Assembly (NCBI RefSeq): GCF_016820655.1
Contig: NZ_WSFT01000053.1
Location: 124,001 to 188,000, forward strand
DNA from: Anaeromonas frigoriresistens
Lineage (GTDB): Bacteria; Bacillota; Clostridia; Tissierellales; SIT17
Direction of reading: 5' to 3'
Length of the DNA stretch: 64,000 bases
Both the position numbers and the translations under genes were made by a program. This document shows positions 1 to 7,174 of the stretch, piece after piece; within the stretch, counting starts at the first letter, position 1, and every line of letters begins with the position of its first letter. The notes under the pieces are model-generated. The model made no database searches. It had not been told where the DNA came from and was given only the letters and a program-made list of their open reading frames with translations.

Positions 1-122
1 CTATTGTTGCATTAGAACCTGACGTTGAGTGTTTAATTGAAATAGTAAAAAGTACTTTAGTTTTAGAAAGTGCTAAAAGAAAACCTTTAGCATCAAAATA
101 CGGTAAAAAGGCTGCTGATTAA
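1..122 (+). CDS. C-terminal end of a probable YIEGIA-family protein (5' truncated)
   Basis: Only the last 39 codons lie in the window. The open frame begins at base 3 and ends at a TAA at 120-122. The tail is charged and soluble (ECLIEIVKSTLVLES followed by KRKPLASKYGKKAAD). I cannot identify it from this piece alone. The name rests on the next gene, 12 bases downstream, which resembles the small capping partner encoded beside YIEGIA proteins in sporulating Firmicutes. YIEGIA proteins are multi-spanning membrane proteins of unknown biochemical function. Any other operon partner of that small gene would fit equally well. Confidence 0.45.
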   Translation, partial: IVALEPDVECLIEIVKSTLVLESAKRKPLASKYGKKAAD

Positions 123-134
123 AGGAGGAGAGTT

Positions 135-329
135 ATGGATATAGGTATTAAAGAAGCAATACTAGCAATTATTACTACAAATAAAGATGTAGTACAAGGG
201 GGAAGTGTTCCTGTTTTTTACGCAAATGATAAAGAAGAAATGGAGCAAATAGCATTAAAGGTTGCTAAGGTGACTCTAGGCATGATTCATGATCTAGAAA
301 ACGATTGTTTTGTGGTTGTTAGACATTAA
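135..329 (+). CDS. Probable capping complex subunit for YIEGIA
   Basis: This is a 64-residue soluble protein with no signal peptide or membrane segment. It starts at ATG behind a strong AAAGGAGGAG site. The sequence begins MDIGIKEAILAIITT and ends FVVVRH, with a short alpha/beta pattern. It resembles the small conserved proteins that genome annotation calls the capping complex subunit for YIEGIA, usually found beside YIEGIA genes near der and spoIVA in Clostridia. The biochemical role is not established. The position upstream of DUF512-der-plsY-gpsA-spoIVA supports the call. No clear terminator follows, and the next gene has its own promoter about 85 bases downstream. Confidence 0.55.
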   Translation: MDIGIKEAILAIITTNKDVVQGGSVPVFYANDKEEMEQIALKVAKVTLGMIHDLENDCFVVVRH

Positions 330-411
330 CCATAGCAAAGTAATATATCTTGATTTTTATAATATATAGTGATAGTATAACCTAAGTGTGATAGGAAAAA
401 AGGGATAGTTA

Positions 412-420
412 TGGTATAAT
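412..420 (+). promoter_or_regulatory. Extended -10 promoter for DUF512-der-plsY-gpsA
   Basis: TATAAT lies at 415-420 and is preceded by TGG at 412-414, giving an extended -10 element. No convincing -35 hexamer is present at 16-18 bases upstream. Transcription would start inside or just after the FapR-like operator at 421-439. Confidence 0.55.
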
Positions 421-439
421 ATTAATACCTGGTACTAAT
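421..439. promoter_or_regulatory. FapR-like operator upstream of the plsY-gpsA operon
   Basis: The 19-base element ATTAATACCTGGTACTAAT directly abuts the TATAAT box at 415-420 and ends just before the AGAAGGAG ribosome-binding site. It differs at two positions from the reverse complement of the element before fapR at 48262-48280. It matches the FapR consensus known from Bacillus (TTAGTA-N5-TACTAA type), with one A for G in the left arm. A repressor here would block transcription of an operon that includes plsY and gpsA, which make phosphatidic acid precursors. The call is by motif only. Confidence 0.7.
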
Positions 440-454
440 TAGAAGGAGTAAATT

Positions 455-1786
455 ATGGAATTAAGAAATATTGATAAGAATGCAAATATAGTAGAAGAAG
501 TAATGAAAGATAGTATAGCTGAAGAGCTAGGAGTAGAAAAGGGAGATATTCTACTCTCAATAAATGGACAAGATATAAAAGATATAATTGATTATAAATT
601 TCACATTGCAGATGACTATGTTTTGGTTGATATTCAAAAACCAAATGGTGAAGTATGGGAATTAGAGATAGAAAAAGAATATGATGAAGATTTAGGAATA
701 AACTTTTCTAATCCTCTAATAGATAGGGCAAAAAACTGCAGAAATAACTGTATGTTTTGTTTTATTGATCAATTACCAAAAGGAATGAGAGAAACGCTAT
801 ACTTTAAAGATGATGACTCAAGATTATCTTTTCTACAGGGAAATTTTATTACATTAACGAACATGAGTGAAGAAGAAATTGATAGGATTATAAAATATAG
901 AATAAGTCCTATTAATATTTCAGTTCATACTACAAATCCAGATTTAAGAATTAGAATGTTAAATAATAAAAATGCTGGAAAGTTATATAATATATTAAAA
1001 CGATTTAATGAAGCTGATATAAAGATGAATGCTCAAATTGTATTAATACCAGAAGTAAATGATGGTAGTGAATTAAAAAGAACAGTAAAGGAATTAGCTG
1101 AATTTTATCCTAATATAGAAAGTATGGCAGTAGTGCCAGTTGGAATAACAGAGCATAGAAAAGAACTACCTGTTTTAGATTATTATGATAAAGAAAAATC
1201 CCAGAGATTATTAGAAGAAATCAAATCTTATCAAAATGATTATTTAGTAAAGATAGGTACACGATTTGTATTTGCTTCTGATGAGTTTTATATATTGGCG
1301 GAAAAACCTATACCTTCCTTTGAAGAATATGAAGGATTTCCTCAAATTGAAAATGGAGTTGGACTTTTGAGGGAATTTAAAAATGGTATAGAAAATGAAT
1401 TATTAAATTTAAAAGACATAGAATTAAATAAAACAGTATTAATAGCAACAGGAACTTCTGCTTATAAATTTATGGAAGAAGTTAGTGAAATGATTAGTTC
1501 TAAAATAAAAGGGTTGAATATTAAAGTAATATCTATTAAAAACAGATTCTTTGGTGAAACTATAACTGTATCTGGATTAGTAACTGGATCTGACCTATTA
1601 GAGCAAGTTAATAAAGTAGAAGGATTTGATGAATTAATTATTCCAAGATCTATGTTAAGAAGTGGAGAAGAGATTTTTTTAGATGATGTTACATTAGAAG
1701 AAATAAATAATAAATTAAATAAAAGTGTACTTGTTTCTGAAGTAAATGGAAAAGATTTTATTAGTACATTAATAAACAAGAGGTGA
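455..1786 (+). CDS. DUF512 family radical-SAM-like iron-sulfur protein with PDZ domain
   Basis: This 443-residue protein has an N-terminal PDZ-like domain (roughly residues 5-65), then a cysteine motif CRNNCMFC (C95, C99, C102) of the CX3CX2C radical SAM type. A conserved [19 protein letters not shown] stretch and a C-terminal DUF512 domain follow. The family is widespread in Clostridia and cyanobacteria, and its substrate is unknown. The ATG start follows AGAAGGAG. It is the first gene of a run with der, plsY and gpsA, spaced by 4, 2 and 15 bases, so the four are probably co-transcribed. The promoter region carries a FapR-like box. Family assignment is firm, but function is open. Confidence 0.9.
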   Translation: MELRNIDKNANIVEEVMKDSIAEELGVEKGDILLSINGQDIKDIIDYKFHIADDYVLVDIQKPNGEVWELEIEKEYDEDLGINFSNPLIDRAKNCRNNCMFCFIDQLPKGMRETLYFKDDDSRLSFLQGNFITLTNMSEEEIDRIIKYRISPINISVHTTNPDLRIRMLNNKNAGKLYNILKRFNEADIKMNAQIVLIPEVNDGSELKRTVKELAEFYPNIESMAVVPVGITEHRKELPVLDYYDKEKSQRLLEEIKSYQNDYLVKIGTRFVFASDEFYILAEKPIPSFEEYEGFPQIENGVGLLREFKNGIENELLNLKDIELNKTVLIATGTSAYKFMEEVSEMISSKIKGLNIKVISIKNRFFGETITVSGLVTGSDLLEQVNKVEGFDELIIPRSMLRSGEEIFLDDVTLEEINNKLNKSVLVSEVNGKDFISTLINKR

Positions 1787-1790
1787 TGAA

Positions 1791-3107
1791 ATGGGAAGAC
1801 CAATTTTAGCTATAGTTGGAAGACCAAACGTTGGAAAATCTACATTATTTAATAGAATTGCAGGAAAAAGAATATCAATAGTAGAAGATAAACCTGGAGT
1901 AACAAGAGATAGGATCTATGCTGAAGGTGAATGGTTAAATAATTATTTCTCAATGATAGATACGGGAGGTATAGAGCCTGACAGTGAAGATATAATCCTA
2001 TCGCAGATGAGACAACAGGCTGAGATGGCAATAGAGACTGCGGATGTTATACTTTTTATGGTTGATGGAGCAGAAGGACTAACAGCTACAGATAGAGAAG
2101 TAGCAAATATGTTAAGAAAATCTAGAAGAAGAATTATTCTAGTAGCAAATAAAGTTGATTCACATACGCCTCCAAGTACCATTTATGAATTTTATGAATT
2201 AGGTTTAGGAGAGCCTGTTATGATCTCTGCCAGTCATGGATATGGAATAGGTGACTTATTGGATGAAGCAATCAAACTATTCCCTGAAGATAAAGATATT
2301 GGATATGAAGAAGATGTTATTAAGGTAGCAGTAATAGGAAAACCAAATGCAGGAAAATCTTCATTAATTAATAAGATTCTAGGAGAAGAAAGAGTTATAG
2401 TTAGTGATATTCCTGGAACTACAAGGGATGCTATAGATACTCCCTTTAACGTAGGTGATGATAAATTCGTATTTATTGATACAGCTGGTATGAGAAAAAG
2501 AAAAAGAGTAACTGAAAATATTGAAAGATACAGTGTAGTAAGAGCACTAACTGCAATAGAAAGAGCAGATGTATGTTTAATGGTTATAGATGCTGAAGAA
2601 GGGGTTACAGAGCAAGATACAAAAATTGCTGGATATGCCCATGATAACGGAAAAGCTACTATAATATTAGTTAATAAATGGGATTTAATAGAAAAAGAGG
2701 ATAAGACTTATTTATCTTTTGAAAAAGATGTTAGAGAAGGATTAGCATTTATGGCTTATGCACCTATAGCATTTATATCTGCATTAACTGGTAAAAGAAT
2801 AAATAAAATAATTGATTTAATAAAAGTTGTATCTAATAATCATGCCATGAGAATAAGTACAGGGGTACTGAATGATATAGTAGGAGAAGCTATATTGATG
2901 AATCAACCACCATCTGATAAAGGTAAAAGATTAAAGATATTTTATGCAACTCAAGTGGCATCAAAGCCTCCTAAATTCGTGATTTTTGTAAATGATAAAG
3001 AATTAATGCATTTTTCATATGCAAGATATTTAGAAAATCAAATAAGAACATCCTTCGGATTGGAGGGAACACCGATTCTATTTGAATTTAGGGAAAGGGG
3101 GAAATAA
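1791..3107 (+). CDS. der: Ribosome biogenesis GTPase Der (EngA)
   Basis: Der is the tandem-GTPase factor needed for maturation of the 50S subunit. The 438-residue length is normal. The first G domain has P-loop GRPNVGKST near residue 8, DTGG and NKVD. The second has GKPNAGKSS near residue 183, DTAGM and NKWD. A KH-like C-terminal domain follows from about residue 350. The gene starts 4 bases after the DUF512 stop, with the GAGGTGATGAA ribosome site overlapping that stop. The order der-plsY-gpsA-spoIVA resembles the B. subtilis der-gpsA-spoIVA region. Confidence 0.97.
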   Translation: MGRPILAIVGRPNVGKSTLFNRIAGKRISIVEDKPGVTRDRIYAEGEWLNNYFSMIDTGGIEPDSEDIILSQMRQQAEMAIETADVILFMVDGAEGLTATDREVANMLRKSRRRIILVANKVDSHTPPSTIYEFYELGLGEPVMISASHGYGIGDLLDEAIKLFPEDKDIGYEEDVIKVAVIGKPNAGKSSLINKILGEERVIVSDIPGTTRDAIDTPFNVGDDKFVFIDTAGMRKRKRVTENIERYSVVRALTAIERADVCLMVIDAEEGVTEQDTKIAGYAHDNGKATIILVNKWDLIEKEDKTYLSFEKDVREGLAFMAYAPIAFISALTGKRINKIIDLIKVVSNNHAMRISTGVLNDIVGEAILMNQPPSDKGKRLKIFYATQVASKPPKFVIFVNDKELMHFSYARYLENQIRTSFGLEGTPILFEFRERGK

Positions 3108-3109
3108 TT

Positions 3110-3706
3110 TTGTTTAAAATCCTTTTGGTTATACTAATATCTTATATGATAGGTAATTTTTCAACATCTTATATTTTAGGTAAGTATTTAAAAAATGTTG
3201 ATATTAGAACAAAAGGCAGTGGTAATGCTGGGGCTACCAATGCATTGAGAGTTTTTGGTAAAAAAATTGCTTTGTTTACATTTTTCGTAGATGCATTAAA
3301 GGGAATAGTAGCAGTAATAGTTGGAAGAATGATTTTACAAGATACTGGAGGTCTTATAGCAGGGGTATTTGTTATTGTAGGACATAATTGGCCAGTTGTA
3401 TTAAAGTTCAAGGGGGGTAAAGGAATAGCTACTACAATCGGAGCAGCTTCCTTTATTAATCCTATACCGGCTATTATTGCAATAATTATAGGAATAATAA
3501 TTATAATTAAAACAAAATATGTTTCATTAGGGTCTATATCTGCCATGGCTTTAGTTCCTTTTATATCTTTATTAGTAGTTAATCCTTTTAATTTGGAATA
3601 TTTTATTTTTCTAGTAATCCTTTCATTAATGGCTGTATATAGACATAAAACCAACATCAAAAGACTTCTAAACGGAGAAGAATCTAAGTTAGGACAGAAA
3701 GCATAA
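3110..3706 (+). CDS. plsY: Glycerol-3-phosphate acyltransferase PlsY
   Basis: PlsY is an integral membrane enzyme that moves the acyl group from acyl-phosphate (made by PlsX, also in this window) to glycerol 3-phosphate, giving lysophosphatidic acid. The 198 residues include the usual loops GSGNAGATNALR near residue 37 and FKGGKGIATTIG near residue 103, within about five hydrophobic segments. The start is TTG, preceded by GGGAAAGGGGG. A start at TTG gives MFKILLVILISYMIGNFS, typical of the family's first membrane span. It sits 2 bases after der and 15 bases before gpsA, which supplies its substrate. Confidence 0.96.
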   Translation: MFKILLVILISYMIGNFSTSYILGKYLKNVDIRTKGSGNAGATNALRVFGKKIALFTFFVDALKGIVAVIVGRMILQDTGGLIAGVFVIVGHNWPVVLKFKGGKGIATTIGAASFINPIPAIIAIIIGIIIIIKTKYVSLGSISAMALVPFISLLVVNPFNLEYFIFLVILSLMAVYRHKTNIKRLLNGEESKLGQKA

Positions 3707-3721
3707 GAATGGAGGTAAACA

Positions 3722-4750
3722 ATGGATAAAAAAATAGGTATATTAGGTGGAGGAAGCTGGGGTACAGCTTTAGCAATACTATTAGCGAAAAAAGGTATTG
3801 ATGTTGATATATGGGTAAGGAATAAAGAGAAAGAAGCTAATATGAATAAGATAAGAGAAAATGTAAAGTATTTGCCCGGTATAGTTCTTCCTAACAATAT
3901 TAATATAACAAGTGATATTCAAAAATCTATACATAATAAAGATATAATTTTATTAGCTGTACCTACCCATGGGGTTAGAAATACCTTAGAAATGATTAAA
4001 AACGATCTAAAAGAAGGTCAGATAATAGTTAATGTAGCAAAAGGAATTGAAGTAGGTTCTCTTGAACGTATTTCAGAAATAGTTGAGGAATTGGTTCCTA
4101 CATCAAAATATGCTATATTATCAGGACCATCCCATGCAGAAGAGGTAGCTAAGGATATCCCAACAGCAGTAGTTGTTGCATCTAAAACTAAAGAAGTGGC
4201 TGAGTATATTCAAGAATTTTTCATGACTCCCAAATTTAGAGTATACACAAATCCTGATGTAATAGGTGTTGAACTTGGTGGTGCACTTAAAAATGTTATA
4301 GCTTTAGGAGCTGGAATATCTGATGGATTAAAATACGGAGATAATACAAAAGCGGCATTAATGAATAGAGGTATAATTGAGATTGCTAGACTTGGAGAGA
4401 AAATGGGAGCAAATAAAATGACTTTTGCTGGACTTTCCGGTATTGGAGACTTGATTGTTACGTGTACTAGTATGCATAGTAGAAATAGAAGAGCTGGTAT
4501 AAAAATAGGTGAAGGGTTAAGTATGGATGAAGCAATTACTTCAGTAGGTATGGTTGTAGAAGGAATAAAAACTTCGAAATCTGCTTATAATTTATCTAAG
4601 AAATATGGTGTAGACATGCCTATTGTTGATGAAATTTATGGAGTATTGTATGAAAATAAAGATGTTAAGAATTCTGTGATCAATTTAATGTTAAGAGATA
4701 AAACCCATGAGATAGCAGATATTGTTGAAAATGAAATATCTTCATGGTAG
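3722..4750 (+). CDS. gpsA: Glycerol-3-phosphate dehydrogenase [NAD(P)+]
   Basis: GpsA reduces dihydroxyacetone phosphate to sn-glycerol 3-phosphate for phospholipid synthesis. The 342-residue protein opens with the dinucleotide-binding motif GGGSWGTALA at residues 8-17. The catalytic lysine lies in ELGGALKN near residue 190, and GLSGIGDL marks the C-terminal substrate domain. A good GGAGG site precedes the ATG. The gene closes the lipid operon and ends in a strong hairpin terminator. With plsY it accounts for the two enzymes downstream of the FapR-like box. Confidence 0.97.
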   Translation: MDKKIGILGGGSWGTALAILLAKKGIDVDIWVRNKEKEANMNKIRENVKYLPGIVLPNNINITSDIQKSIHNKDIILLAVPTHGVRNTLEMIKNDLKEGQIIVNVAKGIEVGSLERISEIVEELVPTSKYAILSGPSHAEEVAKDIPTAVVVASKTKEVAEYIQEFFMTPKFRVYTNPDVIGVELGGALKNVIALGAGISDGLKYGDNTKAALMNRGIIEIARLGEKMGANKMTFAGLSGIGDLIVTCTSMHSRNRRAGIKIGEGLSMDEAITSVGMVVEGIKTSKSAYNLSKKYGVDMPIVDEIYGVLYENKDVKNSVINLMLRDKTHEIADIVENEISSW

Positions 4751-4777
4751 AACATACTTAGGTATGTTCTTTTTTTA
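4749..4777 (+). terminator. Terminator after gpsA
   Basis: AGAACATAC (4749-4757) and GTATGTTCT (4762-4770) form a 9-bp perfect stem with loop TTAG. They are followed by a run of T to 4777. The left arm overlaps the gpsA stop codon. Confidence 0.9.
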
Positions 4778-4792
4778 AAAAAACTTTCCCAA

Positions 4793-4821
4793 GCATGTAA
4801 TATTATCAATAGAAATACAAT
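4793..4821 (+). promoter_or_regulatory. Candidate sporulation (SigE-type) promoter for spoIVA
   Basis: GCATGTA at 4793-4799 and AATACAAT at 4814-4821 are separated by 14 bases. They resemble the mother-cell SigE -35 (KMATATT) and -10 (CATACAMT) elements with a few mismatches. spoIVA is SigE-dependent in B. subtilis, which motivates the search. AT-rich sequence makes chance matches likely. Confidence 0.35.
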
Positions 4822-4883
4822 ATATATAATGTTAAGAAGAGCTATGAAACTATCTATTTTATTTTATAAAGGAGGGAAAGTTA

Positions 4884-6362
4884 GTGGATAAGTTCAATAT
4901 ATACAAAGAAATCGCAGAAAGAACTGATGGCGATATCTATATCGGAGTTGTGGGACCTGTTAGAACAGGTAAATCCACATTTATTAAGAAGTTCATGGAT
5001 CAACTTGTAATTCCTAATATAGAAAATGTACATAGGAAGGAAAGAGCTAATGATGAATTACCACAGTGTGGTGCTGGAAAGACAATAATGACTACAGAGC
5101 CAAAATTCGTACCTAGTGAAGCAGTGGACCTAGTATTAAATGATAATATTAAGTTAAAAGTAAGAATGGTAGACTGTGTAGGTTATTTGGTGGAAGGTGC
5201 ATTAGGGCATGAAGAGAATCAGCTACCAAGAATGGTTACTACCCCTTGGTATGAAAGAGAAATACCTTTTGAAGAAGCAGCAGAGATAGGCACAAGAAAA
5301 GTAATTACAGATCACTCTACTATAGGAATAGTGGTTACTACTGATGGATCTTTTACAGATATTGAAAGGTCAAGTTATATACCTTCAGAGGAAAGAGTAA
5401 TAAAAGAGTTAAGAGAATTAGATAAACCTTTTGTATTATTATTAAACTCTAAACATCCTGAACTAGACAGTACAGTAGCTTTAAAAGAAAACTTAGAGGA
5501 GAAATATAAAGTGCCTGTTATAGCTACTGACTGTATGAATTTAAGCATGAGTGATATAACGGAAATCTTAGATAAAGTTTTATTAGAATTTCCAATACAA
5601 GAAATAAATATTGATTTACCTGGTTGGGTAGATGGATTAACAACTAGCCATTGGATTAAGAAAAAGATAATAGATTCAGTGATAGAAAATACGTCATCAA
5701 TACAAAAATTGAGTGAGATAAATAAAGCGGCAGATGAAATATACGGATGTGACATAATTGAAAAAGTTAATATTAAAGAAATAGATTTAGGAAAAGGAAT
5801 TGTAAATGTTGATATATCAATTGATGAAGCTCTGTTCTACAAGGTTATTAGTGAATCTACTGGATATGACATTAATGGAGAGCATCAGATGCTAAGTCTT
5901 ATTACTAAGCTTTCATCAGCAAAAAAAGAATATGATAGATTAGAGAAAGCTTTAGACGATGTACGAGAGAGTGGATATGGTTTAGTTCCTCCTAGTTTAG
6001 ATGAGCTAGAATTATTAGAGCCAGAAACATTTAAAGAAGGACACAGATTTGGAGTTAAGCTAAGGGCAAATGCACCATCTCTTCATTTGATTAGGGCTAA
6101 CATTACAACAGAAGTATCTCCAATTATTGGAACTGAAAAGCAAAGCGAAGAATTAGTCAAGTATTTATTAGATGAATTTGAAAATGATCCATCAAAAATT
6201 TGGCAATCAAATATGTTTGGAAAATCTTTACATGACCTAGTTAATGAACAATTACAAGGTAAGATTAATATGATGCCAATGGATGCTAGAAGTAAGATTC
6301 AAAGAACATTACAAAGAATTATTAATGATGGTAGTGGAGGTTTGATCTGCATTATTATTTAA
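4884..6362 (+). CDS. spoIVA: Stage IV sporulation protein A (spore coat basement-layer ATPase)
   Basis: SpoIVA polymerises on the forespore surface in the mother cell, using ATP, and forms the base of the spore coat. The 492 residues match the family length. The start is GTG behind AAAGGAGGG, giving MDKFNIYKEIAERTDGDIYIG. The P-loop GPVRTGKST is near residue 24, and the conserved C-terminus ends SGGLICIII. In B. subtilis SpoIVA is anchored by SpoVM; no spoVM is visible in this window. Its presence indicates an endospore former. Transcription is isolated, between the gpsA terminator and a long palindrome. Confidence 0.98.
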   Translation: MDKFNIYKEIAERTDGDIYIGVVGPVRTGKSTFIKKFMDQLVIPNIENVHRKERANDELPQCGAGKTIMTTEPKFVPSEAVDLVLNDNIKLKVRMVDCVGYLVEGALGHEENQLPRMVTTPWYEREIPFEEAAEIGTRKVITDHSTIGIVVTTDGSFTDIERSSYIPSEERVIKELRELDKPFVLLLNSKHPELDSTVALKENLEEKYKVPVIATDCMNLSMSDITEILDKVLLEFPIQEINIDLPGWVDGLTTSHWIKKKIIDSVIENTSSIQKLSEINKAADEIYGCDIIEKVNIKEIDLGKGIVNVDISIDEALFYKVISESTGYDINGEHQMLSLITKLSSAKKEYDRLEKALDDVRESGYGLVPPSLDELELLEPETFKEGHRFGVKLRANAPSLHLIRANITTEVSPIIGTEKQSEELVKYLLDEFENDPSKIWQSNMFGKSLHDLVNEQLQGKINMMPMDARSKIQRTLQRIINDGSGGLICIII

Positions 6363-6410
6363 TCATACATTAAAGGACTAAGGTATATACCTTAGTCCTT
6401 TAATGTATGA
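6363..6410. terminator. 48-base perfect palindrome between spoIVA and tRNA-Pro
   Basis: The 24 bases from 6363 are exactly complementary to the next 24 (6387-6410), giving up to a 22-bp stem with a 4-base loop. The core AAAGGACTAAGG / CCTTAGTCCTTT can terminate in both directions, serving spoIVA from the left and the tRNA from the right. There is no long T run outside the stem. It begins immediately after the spoIVA stop codon and ends 2 bases before the tRNA. Confidence 0.75.
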
Positions 6411-6412
6411 TA

Positions 6413-6489
6413 TGGTCGGGATGACTGGACTTGAACCAGCGGCCCCAAGTCCCCCAGACTTGTGCGCTACCAAACTGCGCCACATCCCG
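6413..6489 (-). tRNA. tRNA-Pro (anticodon GGG), CCA encoded
   Basis: Read on the minus strand, the 77-base gene folds into a complete cloverleaf. The acceptor stem is CGGGATG/CATCCCG, the D stem GCGC/GCGC, the anticodon stem CAAGT/ACTTG with loop CTGGGGG, and the T stem GCTGG/CCAGT with loop TTCAAGT. The discriminator is A and the 3' CCA is encoded. The loop gives anticodon GGG. C1:G72 with A73 is the usual bacterial tRNA-Pro identity. It is a single tRNA with its own promoter, between spoIVA and a membrane protein gene. Confidence 0.96.
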
Positions 6490-6501
6490 TTAATAAAAAA
6501 T

Positions 6502-6530
6502 ATTATATAAGAAAATAACTTTTTTGTAAA
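6502..6530 (-). promoter_or_regulatory. Promoter of tRNA-Pro
   Basis: On the minus strand TTTACA (6525-6530) and TATAAT (6502-6507) are exactly 17 bases apart. The -10 box lies 12 bases before the first base of the tRNA, so transcription starts a few bases upstream of the mature 5' end. Confidence 0.85.
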
Positions 6531-6662
6531 GTTATTTTAAAAATATCTAAATAAGCACTGTATAATAGGTATATTAGCCATATTTCTAATTGGCAAAAAT
6601 TATGTTATACTTATTTCTATAGAAGAATAATCTAAAAATATTAATGAAATTAGAAGGTAGTG

Positions 6663-7043
6663 ATGATTTTGATAATATATTTTTTAAAAAATCTTTTATA
6701 TGTACTCCTGAGTGTTAGCTCTATAGGATATATACTAGTGGTAATAAAAGAAAAAGTATATTTAAAAAATAATACTATTTTAATAGATAATAAAGTAGTT
6801 ACCAATGATCATATAAAAGAAACAGATATAAGTGAATTTTTAATAGGTGAATTAAAAGTTAGGTCTGGAGACGAAATATCTCTAGTACTAAATAATGAAG
6901 AAAAATTCAATGGTATAATTATTGGTGCCAAAAAAAGAGAAAATTTACTTTTATTAGTTACACACTCTAATGAAATAATGAGATTAAAAGTTAATAAAAT
7001 AAGAAAGATTAGAGTGGTTAGTAAGTATGGAAAATTTTTCTAA
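6663..7043 (+). CDS. Uncharacterised membrane-anchored protein
   Basis: I do not recognise this 126-residue protein. It has one N-terminal hydrophobic segment (about residues 2-25), then a soluble, lysine-rich domain of roughly 100 residues rich in beta-forming patterns (GDEISLVLNNEEKFNGIIIGA and LLLLVTHSNEIMRLKV). That suggests a small beta-barrel outside or just under the membrane. I chose ATG at 6663, five bases from AGAAGG, over an in-frame GTG at 6660 that would sit too close. It stands before the HlyD-like adaptor gene but is separated from it by a promoter, so joint transcription is not assured. Confidence 0.7.
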   Translation: MILIIYFLKNLLYVLLSVSSIGYILVVIKEKVYLKNNTILIDNKVVTNDHIKETDISEFLIGELKVRSGDEISLVLNNEEKFNGIIIGAKKRENLLLLVTHSNEIMRLKVNKIRKIRVVSKYGKFF

Positions 7044-7053
7044 AAATATATTG

Positions 7054-7099
7054 GGAAATTATAAAATTGACGAATTTTCAAGTGAATTTTATAATTTCC
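7054..7099. repeat. 15-bp inverted repeat enclosing a promoter
   Basis: GGAAATTATAAAATT (7054-7068) is exactly repeated in inverted form at 7085-7099, with a 16-base centre. The plus-strand promoter of the HlyD-like gene lies inside it, and the symmetry creates a similar promoter on the minus strand. A second small hairpin, ATGTTTT/AAAACAT, follows at 7101-7118. Confidence 0.75.
7067..7095 (+). promoter_or_regulatory. Promoter for the HlyD-like / division cluster
   Basis: TTGACG (7067-7072) and TATAAT (7090-7095) are 17 bases apart, a near-consensus housekeeping promoter. Transcription would begin near 7102, about 70 bases before the HlyD-like gene, and could run through ylmE, sepF, ylmG, ylmH and divIVA to the terminator at 11192. 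Confidence 0.8.
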
Positions 7100-7174
7100 T
7101 ATGTTTTATAAAAAACATGCAGGAAAAACTGAAATAATATAGAAATATATAATATTAGATATAGAGGTGTGAAA

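Noticed and set aside
3169-3897. 242-codon minus-strand frame opposite plsY and gpsA
   Set aside because: It is a mirror of two well-supported plus-strand genes; its composition is that of antisense of hydrophobic codons.
6413-6489. tRNA-Pro as an integration site for a mobile element
   Set aside because: No integrase, no duplicated tRNA 3' end and only housekeeping genes on both sides.
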